From an uncultured Actinomycetes bacterium (GTDB lineage Bacteria > Actinomycetota > Actinomycetes > Nanopelagicales > Nanopelagicaceae), in contig CAIKID010000211.1 of assembly GCA_903827345.1 (NCBI GenBank), forward strand, positions 1-7,304: DNA of 7,304 nucleotides, read 5' to 3'. Within the stretch, counting starts at the first letter, position 1. Each line of letters begins with the position of its first letter. Positions 1-5,585 of this stretch are shown one piece after another. The position numbers were made by a program, and so were the translations under genes. The notes beneath the pieces are model-generated. The model was not told where the DNA came from. It ran no database searches and saw only the letters and a program-made list of their open reading frames with translations.

Positions 1-4
1 AACG

Positions 5-77
5 TGGAGCTGAGGGGATTTGAACCCCTGACCCCTTGCATGCCATGCAAGTGCGCTACCAGCTGCGCCACAGCCCC
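5..77 (-). tRNA. tRNA-Ala, anticodon GGC
   Basis: The minus strand folds into a complete 73-nt cloverleaf. It has a 7-bp acceptor stem, a GCGC/GCGC D stem with an AGCTGGTA loop, a CTTGC/GCAAG anticodon stem, a 5-base variable region and an AGGGG/CCCCT T stem with the loop TTCAAAT. The anticodon loop is ATGGCAT, giving anticodon GGC at plus positions 42-44, which reads GCC and GCU alanine codons. The third acceptor pair is G-U, the classic identity element for alanyl-tRNA synthetase, and the discriminator base is A. The CCA tail is not encoded: the base after the discriminator is followed by GTT, so a CCA-adding enzyme is needed. It lies 40 bases downstream of rsfS on the same strand. I see no clear promoter of its own in that gap. 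Confidence 0.97.
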
Positions 78-87
78 AATTTGGTAA

Positions 88-111
88 TTGAGCGGGTTTA
101 ACCCCGCTCAA
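88..111 (-). terminator. Hairpin between rsfS and tRNA-Ala, possible weak terminator
   Basis: A perfect 9-bp inverted repeat (TTGAGCGGG / CCCGCTCAA, arms 88-96 and 103-111) with a 6-base loop lies just after the rsfS stop codon on the minus strand. In the direction of rsfS transcription it is followed by TTACCAAATT rather than a run of T, so it is not a textbook intrinsic terminator. It may end the operon inefficiently, act as a processing or stability hairpin, or separate the mRNA from the tRNA. On the plus strand the downstream bases are AGATGTCC, which gives no terminator in that direction either. Confidence 0.45.
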
Positions 112-117
112 GATGTC

Positions 118-480
118 CTATCTTAATTCATCAAGTGTTAAAGGCAAACGCGGGCAGTCATTCCAGAGGCGATCGAGCATGTAATAACTGCGGAGCTCCT
201 GCGATTGGATATGAACGACGAGGTCGGAATAATCGAGCAGAACCCACTGGCCCTTGCCTTCGCGACGGATCGGCTTCTCGCCTATTTCCGCTAACTTCTT
301 GAAGACTTCATCGGCAATCGCTTCGACCTGACGCTCGTTAGCGGCGGTGGCGATCAGAAAGACTTCGGATAAAACCATCTGCTCGGTCATATCGATGGCA
401 ACGATATCGAGACCCAACTTCTCGTTGATGACTTCGGCGGCTTTCTGGGTTAACGCTCGAACTTGCTCACTTGCTGCCAT
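118..480 (-). CDS. rsfS: Ribosomal silencing factor RsfS (Iojap/DUF143 family)
   Basis: This 120-residue protein belongs to the RsfS family. Members bind ribosomal protein uL14 on the large subunit and block joining to the small subunit, lowering translation under nutrient limitation. The family pattern is visible: an N-terminal helix, the strand DIVAIDM (about 25-31), a REGKGQWVLLDYSDLVVH block (73-90) and the C-terminal R97, YYMLDRLW stretch (99-106) that matches the usual R..Y.lE.LW signature. The ATG at 480 is chosen because AAGGAG (491-496) lies 10 bases upstream. An in-frame GTG at 489 has the same motif only 1 base away, so it is unlikely. The start lies inside the end of nadD (14-base overlap), which suggests translational coupling. 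The nadD-rsfS pairing is widespread in bacteria. It is the last protein gene of the minus-strand block. Confidence 0.95.
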   Translation of the reverse strand: MAASEQVRALTQKAAEVINEKLGLDIVAIDMTEQMVLSEVFLIATAANERQVEAIADEVFKKLAEIGEKPIRREGKGQWVLLDYSDLVVHIQSQELRSYYMLDRLWNDCPRLPLTLDELR

Positions 481-1045
481 AGAGGCCACGCTCCTTGATA
501 TAGGTCAAAACTGATTCGGTGAGAAACTCTTTTGGATCTCGACCTGATTCAATGATCTCGCGCACCTTTGTCGCCGAAATATCCAGCGCATCGATCTCGA
601 CCTCTGGGAAACCAGACTTAGCTGATTTTTCACCAGGCCGGCGAACGACTACAACTTCGACCAACTTTTTGAGTGCATCGGCCTTGTGCCACTTATCAAA
701 GTTAGATGCGGCGTCGCTGCCCAGAATTAAAGTGAATGAATCCTTGGGAAAGAATGGCTTAAGTTGGGCGATGGTATCGATCGCGTAGGTAGGTCCGTCT
801 CGGCGGACTTCGAGATCGGTCAGAACTACTTTTTCTTGCAAAGCATCGGAGAGATCATCGAGAGCGAGCGTGCACATTTCGACGCGGTCAAAGCCAGATG
901 CTTCGGGCTTTTCGCTGCGCATATATGGGTCGCCAGCAGGCACGACCATGATGGAGTCGAAGCGATCAGCTAGTGATTCGATGATGTGGAGATGTCCACG
1001 ATGAATGGGGTCAAAAGTCCCACCCAGTATTCCTACATGTGCGAT
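467..1045 (-). CDS. nadD: Nicotinate-nucleotide adenylyltransferase NadD, with a probable non-canonical start
   Basis: This enzyme transfers AMP from ATP to nicotinate mononucleotide, giving deamido-NAD in cytoplasmic NAD synthesis. With the start proposed here it has 192 residues. The nucleotide-binding motif GGTFDPIHRGH lies at 8-18 and contains the family's HxGH signature. VPAGDP follows at 35-40, DGPTYAIDT at about 84-91, LGSDA at 108-112 and the C-terminal ISATKVR motif at 156-162. The first ATG in frame (949) would remove the whole catalytic N-terminus, so it is rejected. The open frame extends back to a TAG at 1061-1063, and no ATG, GTG or TTG occurs between that stop and the motif. 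I place the start at ATC 1043-1045, giving MAHVGILGG. GGGA lies 8 bases upstream of it, and the previous gene ends 4 bases away. ATA or CTG starts, or a lost base at the overlapping ATGTA (1035-1039), remain possible. The identity is certain; the 5' end is not. Confidence 0.9.
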   Translation of the reverse strand: MAHVGILGGTFDPIHRGHLHIIESLADRFDSIMVVPAGDPYMRSEKPEASGFDRVEMCTLALDDLSDALQEKVVLTDLEVRRDGPTYAIDTIAQLKPFFPKDSFTLILGSDAASNFDKWHKADALKKLVEVVVVRRPGEKSAKSGFPEVEIDALDISATKVREIIESGRDPKEFLTESVLTYIKERGLYGSK

Positions 1046-1049
1046 CTGC

Positions 1050-1187
1050 TTAGTCCCGATCTAGGCGAAGTACTAAGAAGAGCAAGAGTCCCAAGACGAC
1101 GAATATGGTGACTCCGAAAAAGACAGGAGAGGCTGGAAGAGGGCGTACAACGGTCTGCACCTCACGGAAAAGTAGGTTCTTCAGCAT
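1050..1187 (-). CDS. Small single-span membrane protein, unknown function (45 aa)
   Basis: I do not recognise this protein. It runs from ATG at 1187 to TAA at 1050-1052 and has 45 residues. A short polar N-terminal part (MLKNLLFREVQTVVRPLPAS) carries K3, R8, E9 and R15. A hydrophobic segment at about 21-40 (VFFGVTIFVVLGLLLFLVL) is long enough to cross the membrane once, and the tail is RLDRD. There is no signal-peptidase site, so it should stay membrane-anchored. Its ATG lies 4 bases after the ligA stop and its stop 4 bases before the proposed nadD start. No strong ribosome binding site is seen, so translation probably depends on coupling to ligA. It exactly fills the otherwise empty stretch between those genes, and it has a clean TM composition, which argues that it is real. 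Cell location is predicted from hydrophobicity alone, and no role can be assigned. Confidence 0.75.
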   Translation of the reverse strand: MLKNLLFREVQTVVRPLPASPVFFGVTIFVVLGLLLFLVLRLDRD

Positions 1188-1191
1188 TGGG

Positions 1192-3228
1192 CTACTTTAA
1201 CCCATCGGGACCGTGGGCGAGTAATTGCTTAAATTGCGCCTCATTGAGCACGCGAACCCCAAGTTCTTCGGCCTTGGCGGCCTTTGAACCAGGTGAATCC
1301 CCCACCACAACATAGTTGGTCTTCTTGGAGACGCTGCCAGAACTCTTGCCACCATGGAGCGTGATTGCTTCATCAACCCCATCGCGAGTGAAAGATTCCA
1401 GCGAACCAGTGACGACCAAGGTCAATCCTGCAAGAGTCTGTGGGTTGGTATTCACGAAGGTTTCGACCATCGCAACACCGGCCTCACTCCATTTGCGAAT
1501 GATCGCTTGATGCCAATCGATGTCGAACCATTCGATCACAGATTGGGCGATGATCTCTCCGACACCATCAACGGCAGCTAACTGCTCCAGGGATGCCTGA
1601 GTGATTGCCGCTACAGATCCAAATGATTTCGCCAAACTCTGGGCGGCTGTTGGACCGACGTGGCGAATCGAAAGCGCAACAAGAACGCGCCAGAGCGGAC
1701 GGGATTTGGCCCCATCGAGCGCAATTAACAACTTCTCGGCATTGGCACCTAAGGCGCCATCCTTTTTGGTGAAGAATTCGCTGGTTGCCAATTGATCCGA
1801 GGTGAGATCGAAGAGATCGCCTTCATCGGTGATCAATCCGCTTTCTAGCAAAGCGGTGGCGGCTTCGAATCCCAATACGTCGATATCGAGTGCCGCGCGC
1901 GATCCGATGTAGAACAAACGTTCACGCAACTGGGCCGGACAAGATTGGGTATTGGGGCAACGAATATCAACATCGCCGACCGAGATCGCCTTGAGCTTTG
2001 TCCCGCAATCCGGGCACTTGGTTGGCATGACAAATGCCCGCTCGCTACCATCTCGCTTCTCGACTACAGGGCCAAGTACTTCGGGAATTACATCACCGGC
2101 TTTACGGATGATGACGGTATCTCCGATCAAAATCCCCTTGCGCAATACCTCTTCATGATTGAGCAGCGTTGCATTGGAAACTGATGAACCTGCAACCACA
2201 ACGGGTTCCATATAAGCAAAGGGTGTGACACGACCGGTACGACCGACACTGACTTTGATATCGAGCAATTTGGTAGTGACTTCGACGGGTGGGTACTTGA
2301 AGGCGATAGCCCACTTAGGTGCGCGCGATGTGTAACCAAGTTGGTTCTGAATGTCGATCTCGTTTATTTTGATAACAACGCCGTCGATCTCGTGCTCGAC
2401 ATCATGGCGATTAGTCTGATAAAAATTAATGAACTCTTCTACCTCTTTGCGAGTCTGCACCACTTTGTAACGAGTGCTCGTTGGCAGACCCCACGACTTT
2501 AATAATTCGTATGCCTGAGATTGGCTGGTGAAGGATGCGCCTTCGATGGCGCCGATACCGTGAACAACCATGGAGAGTGGTCGGCTGGCAGTTACGCGCG
2601 GATCCTTTTGGCGCAATGAACCTGCAGCTGCGTTACGTGGATTGGCGAAGGCGGCCTTGCCGGATTCTTGGATCTCTTCGTTAAATTCGTTAAATGCTTT
2701 GAGCGGGAAGAAGACTTCACCGCGGACTTCCAGGAGCGAGGGAATGTTCTTGCCTACCAGCTCGTGCGGAATAACCGAGATCGTCTTGATATTGAGCGTG
2801 ACATCTTCACCGGTCACGCCATTGCCGCGAGTAAGAGCCTGGACTAGCTTGCCGTCGCGATAGAGCAGATTAATTGCAAGACCATCGACCTTTACTTCGC
2901 AGAGCCAAGAATTGGTGACATCGGCCTTGTCGATGCGGTCAAACCAGGTCGCAAGTTCATCGAAGCCAAAGACATTGTCGAGCGATGTCATCTTCGATAT
3001 GTGATCGCGCGCTTCAAATCCGGTAGCGAAACCGCCGCCAACTATCTGGGTGGGTGATTCGGCAGAGCGATATTGCGGATACTTACTCTCTAAAGCTTCG
3101 AGCTCTTTGAGTTTGGCATCGAATTCGGCATCGCTGATGATCGGTTTATCAAGGACGTAATAGCGAAATTGGTGGTCGCGCAGCTCTTCGCCCAAAGCGG
3201 CGATCTTCTCTGCGATCTCGACTGACAT
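1192..3228 (-). CDS. ligA: NAD-dependent DNA ligase LigA
   Basis: LigA seals nicks in duplex DNA using NAD+, joining Okazaki fragments and completing repair. At 678 residues it has the full bacterial layout. Domain Ia is at about 1-60, with RYYVLDKPIISDAEFD at 22-37. The adenylation domain has SLDN at 82-85 and the catalytic lysine K113 in KVDG (113-116), followed by TRGNG (133-137), EVRGEV (167-172), DGVVIK (282-287) and FKYPP (310-314). An OB fold follows. A four-cysteine zinc site is formed by C405, C408, C424 and C430. Helix-hairpin-helix repeats occupy about 510-570, and a BRCT domain runs from about 598 to the end. No key residue is missing. The ATG at 3228 follows the mnmA stop by 9 bases (TTTTAACGC) with no visible Shine-Dalgarno, so coupling to mnmA is likely. 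In many actinobacteria ligA is followed by gatCAB; here a small membrane gene and nadD follow instead. Confidence 0.98.
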   Translation of the reverse strand: MSVEIAEKIAALGEELRDHQFRYYVLDKPIISDAEFDAKLKELEALESKYPQYRSAESPTQIVGGGFATGFEARDHISKMTSLDNVFGFDELATWFDRIDKADVTNSWLCEVKVDGLAINLLYRDGKLVQALTRGNGVTGEDVTLNIKTISVIPHELVGKNIPSLLEVRGEVFFPLKAFNEFNEEIQESGKAAFANPRNAAAGSLRQKDPRVTASRPLSMVVHGIGAIEGASFTSQSQAYELLKSWGLPTSTRYKVVQTRKEVEEFINFYQTNRHDVEHEIDGVVIKINEIDIQNQLGYTSRAPKWAIAFKYPPVEVTTKLLDIKVSVGRTGRVTPFAYMEPVVVAGSSVSNATLLNHEEVLRKGILIGDTVIIRKAGDVIPEVLGPVVEKRDGSERAFVMPTKCPDCGTKLKAISVGDVDIRCPNTQSCPAQLRERLFYIGSRAALDIDVLGFEAATALLESGLITDEGDLFDLTSDQLATSEFFTKKDGALGANAEKLLIALDGAKSRPLWRVLVALSIRHVGPTAAQSLAKSFGSVAAITQASLEQLAAVDGVGEIIAQSVIEWFDIDWHQAIIRKWSEAGVAMVETFVNTNPQTLAGLTLVVTGSLESFTRDGVDEAITLHGGKSSGSVSKKTNYVVVGDSPGSKAAKAEELGVRVLNEAQFKQLLAHGPDGLK

Positions 3229-3237
3229 GCGTTAAAA

Positions 3238-4314
3238 CTACAGGGTTGCGCTGACGGTGGCCGAGCCGACAACCCGATCGCCATCATAAATAACGAGTCC
3301 TTGGCCAGTGGCGAGTCCAAAGAGCGGCTCATCGAGCACTGCAACGATCGACGTATCGCTCGTTGTGTAGGTGCACGGCAGCGGTGCTCCATGTGCGCGA
3401 ATCTGCGCAAAGCCGCGATGTTCGGTATCTGAAACCGGTTGTACGCCACACCAGATTGGCTTCTCGCCCGTGATGACGCTAACGGCAAGAGCATCTTTGG
3501 TGCCGACAACAACGGTGTTGGACTTTGGTTCAATCTTTAATACATAGCGGGGAACTCCACCCTCGGCGGGAACGCTTAAGCCCAAGCCGCGACGTTGTCC
3601 GATTGTGTAGGTATAGGCACCTTGGTGCTCGCCAACTTTGACGCCATCTTCATCAACGATCGGCCCGGCTGCGCTACCCAATTTGTCGCGCAACCAACCC
3701 GCATTGTTGCCTGATGGAATAAAGCAGATGTCATGACTGTCTGGCTTGTTAGCTACGTAGAGTCCGCGTGCCTTGGCTTCCTTGCGCACATCTTCCTTCT
3801 TGGTGTCACCCAAGGGAAACATCGCCCCAGCAATTTGCTTTGTGTTGAGAACGGCTAAGACATAGGACTGATCTTTGAGTGGATCGACGGCGCGATGCAT
3901 GGTGCGCCCTATCTCGCTCTCTTTCATGATCGCATAGTGTCCTGTTGCTACGGCGTCATATCCCAGCGCACTTGCGCGATCCAAGACAGCTTCGAATTTA
4001 ATCTTCTCGTTACAACGCAGACATGGATTAGGCGTGCGACCTTGGGCATACTCTTCGATGAAATTTTCGACCACCCCGGCGTGAAACTCCTCGGCCATAT
4101 CCCAAATATAAAAAGGGATACCGATCATATCTGCGGCGCGACGGGCGTCGTGTGAATCTTCGATGGTGCAACATCCGCGCGCACCAGAGCGATACTTCTG
4201 TGGATTAGAAGAGAGCGCGAGATGAACGCCGATAACTTCGTGGCCAGCATCGACAGCGCGTGCAGCAGCAACTGCGGAGTCGACACCACCACTCATCGCG
4301 GCGATTACCTTCAC
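3238..4314 (-). CDS. mnmA: tRNA-specific 2-thiouridylase MnmA
   Basis: MnmA activates U34 of tRNA-Lys, tRNA-Glu and tRNA-Gln with ATP and inserts sulfur to make 2-thiouridine, which supports accurate decoding. It has 358 residues, the usual family length. The PP-loop SGGVDSAV is at 8-15. The PNPCLRCN motif (96-102) contains C101, which aligns with the E. coli nucleophile, and an extra C98 of the kind seen in actinobacteria. C197 in DSHDICFI (192-199) is the second catalytic cysteine, carrying the persulfide. YTIGQRRGLG (236-245) and the C-terminal beta-barrel follow. The start is GTG at 4314, with AAGGGAG 7 bases upstream. Its first base is also the last base of the desulfurase stop (TAGTG), a 1-base overlap. 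The neighbouring cysteine desulfurase is the obvious sulfur donor, directly or through relay proteins that are not in this window. Confidence 0.98.
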   Translation of the reverse strand: MKVIAAMSGGVDSAVAAARAVDAGHEVIGVHLALSSNPQKYRSGARGCCTIEDSHDARRAADMIGIPFYIWDMAEEFHAGVVENFIEEYAQGRTPNPCLRCNEKIKFEAVLDRASALGYDAVATGHYAIMKESEIGRTMHRAVDPLKDQSYVLAVLNTKQIAGAMFPLGDTKKEDVRKEAKARGLYVANKPDSHDICFIPSGNNAGWLRDKLGSAAGPIVDEDGVKVGEHQGAYTYTIGQRRGLGLSVPAEGGVPRYVLKIEPKSNTVVVGTKDALAVSVITGEKPIWCGVQPVSDTEHRGFAQIRAHGAPLPCTYTTSDTSIVAVLDEPLFGLATGQGLVIYDGDRVVGSATVSATL

Positions 4315-5480
4315 TATTTAGCTCCCTTGTATGCGGCGCGCACCGAAGCAACCACGCCGGCTATTACCTCACCGACGAGATGAATCTCTTCTGCGGTCGT
4401 TGATGTACCAAGAGAGAAGCGTAACGAAGCGCGCACTTCGCGCTCTTCCAACCCCAGGGCTAAGAGCACATGGCTGGGACGTTGTACGCCGGCGCTGCAG
4501 GCAGATCCGGTAGATGAGGCGATACCGGCGTTGTCGAGCATTAATAATAAGGAATCACTCTCGGTGCCGGGGAAGGTGACATTGAGGATGCCGGGCAACA
4601 TGGCAAGTGAACTGCCGTTCACTCGAGCGTCGGGAACGGCATCCAAGACAACCTTTGCGAGAAGTGAGCGCAAGCCAGATACCTTTGAATAGTTCTCTTC
4701 ACGATGATCAGCAGCCCACTGCGCAGCTACTGCAAATGCCACGATCGAAGGAGCATTTAAAGTACCGCTGCGAATATCGCGCTCTTGTCCCCCACCATGC
4801 AGGACGGGAGTGATGTCAATGCCGCGCTGCAATATGAGCGCTGCTACGCCCAGCGGACCACCGATCTTGTGGGCACTTATGGTCGCGGATGTGACACCGA
4901 GCCCAGCGAAATCAAAAGGTACTTTTCCAAAACTTTGCACTGCATCGGTATGCACCGGAATATCGCCAGCGAGCGCAACTACTTCTGCGATGGGCTGAAT
5001 CGTTCCGATCTCATTATTAGAATGCATGACACAGATCAGGGCGATGTGTTCGCGTTCAGCCTTAATAATGTCGGCGAGCGCATCGAGATCGATCGAACCA
5101 TGAGCCAAAATCGGAATGTGAATGACGATGGCGCCTTCGTGATCTTCTAGCCATTCCACCGGTTCCAAGGTCGCATGATGCTCAAACGCTGCGACAACGA
5201 TGACATTGCGCAATAAATCCTCTTGTACGGCTTTCCAGTAGAAACCTTTAATAGCGGTGTTGTTGGCCTCGGTGCCGCTTCCGGTAAAGATGATCTCGCC
5301 CGCCTGGCAGTTCAGGATACTGGCCAGCGTTTCACGCGCCTCTTCCACTTTCTTGCGGACAGCTCGCCCTGCTGTATGGAGGCTAGAGGCATTGCCAAAC
5401 TCTTTGATCTGCTCCGTGAGGGCAGCCAAAGCCTCAGGAATCATCGGCGTAGTAGCCGCATGATCGAGGTAGATGTCCAT
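4314..5480 (-). CDS. Cysteine desulfurase, IscS/NifS family (class V aminotransferase fold)
   Basis: This PLP enzyme removes sulfur from L-cysteine, giving alanine and an enzyme-bound persulfide for tRNA thiolation and possibly Fe-S clusters. It has 388 residues and opens with YLDHAATTP (4-12), typical of the IscS/NifS group. Visible landmarks are GSGTEANN (67-74), H101, which stacks on PLP in E. coli IscS, the HSNNEIGT stretch (153-160), the PLP-binding D179 and Q182 in HTDAVQS, the Schiff-base lysine K205 in SAHKIGGP, and the sulfur-carrying C328 in SSTGSACSAG. All catalytic residues are present. The long loop around C328 marks the IscS/NifS group rather than the SufS group. It is first in the minus-strand block and overlaps mnmA by one base, so tRNA thiolation is its best-supported role. 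The ATG at 5480 has no Shine-Dalgarno and a TAnnnT hexamer 7 bases ahead, so the message may be leaderless. No iscU or iscA is adjacent. Confidence 0.96.
   Translation of the reverse strand: MDIYLDHAATTPMIPEALAALTEQIKEFGNASSLHTAGRAVRKKVEEARETLASILNCQAGEIIFTGSGTEANNTAIKGFYWKAVQEDLLRNVIVVAAFEHHATLEPVEWLEDHEGAIVIHIPILAHGSIDLDALADIIKAEREHIALICVMHSNNEIGTIQPIAEVVALAGDIPVHTDAVQSFGKVPFDFAGLGVTSATISAHKIGGPLGVAALILQRGIDITPVLHGGGQERDIRSGTLNAPSIVAFAVAAQWAADHREENYSKVSGLRSLLAKVVLDAVPDARVNGSSLAMLPGILNVTFPGTESDSLLLMLDNAGIASSTGSACSAGVQRPSHVLLALGLEEREVRASLRFSLGTSTTAEEIHLVGEVIAGVVASVRAAYKGAK
4322..4328 (-). promoter_or_regulatory. Ribosome binding site that decides the mnmA GTG start
   Basis: AAGGGAG, inside the end of the desulfurase gene, lies 7 bases upstream of the GTG at 4312-4314. 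It is one of the better Shine-Dalgarno matches in the window. It supports GTG as the start rather than the internal ATG seven codons later, which would place the PP-loop at the extreme N-terminus. Confidence 0.8.
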
Positions 5481-5487
5481 AGGGGTA

Positions 5488-5517
5488 AGTCTACGAAGAT
5501 CCCGCGTTATGAGTTCA
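5488..5517 (-). promoter_or_regulatory. Candidate leaderless promoter of the iscS-mnmA-ligA-nadD-rsfS block
   Basis: On the minus strand TAGACT (5493 to 5488) matches the actinobacterial TAnnnT -10 pattern. It ends 7 bases before the desulfurase ATG, the spacing expected when transcription starts at or next to the A of ATG. A weak -35-like TGAACT (5517 to 5512) lies 18 bases further upstream. There is no ribosome binding site between the hexamer and the ATG, which agrees with a leaderless mRNA. This is inferred from motif and spacing only. Confidence 0.5.
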
Positions 5518-5552
5518 CCTGACCTTCAACAACGCTTTACCTCAAGGGCTAC

Positions 5553-5581
5553 TTCAGGCTTGATTGAGGGCTGACTATATG
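5553..5581 (+). promoter_or_regulatory. Possible promoter of the glycosyltransferase pair
   Basis: TATATG (5576-5581) is the best -10-like hexamer before the ATG at 5586, with a poor -35-like TTCAGG (5553-5558) 17 bases upstream of it. GAGGG at 5566-5570 lies too far from the ATG (15 bases) to be a normal ribosome binding site, so leaderless or near-leaderless translation is possible. The hexamer is slightly close to the start codon, so the exact promoter is uncertain. A promoter must exist somewhere in the 105-base divergent gap unless expression is read in from elsewhere. Confidence 0.3.
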
Positions 5582-5585
5582 GGTC

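Noticed and set aside
481..489. In-frame GTG at 489 as the rsfS start
   Set aside because: The AAGGAG motif would be only 1 base from it, while it is 10 bases from the ATG at 480.
467..949. nadD read from its first ATG as a 160-residue protein
   Set aside because: This start drops the GGTFDPIHRGH nucleotide-binding motif, which is encoded in frame just upstream and cannot be dispensable.
3090..3533. A 147-codon minus-strand frame across the mnmA-ligA junction
   Set aside because: It overlaps conserved parts of both genes in another frame, and its Ser/Arg-rich translation resembles no protein.
4785..5150. A 121-codon plus-strand open frame inside the desulfurase gene
   Set aside because: It is antisense to a clearly conserved enzyme, its translation shows no family motif or plausible domain, and it looks like a shadow frame.
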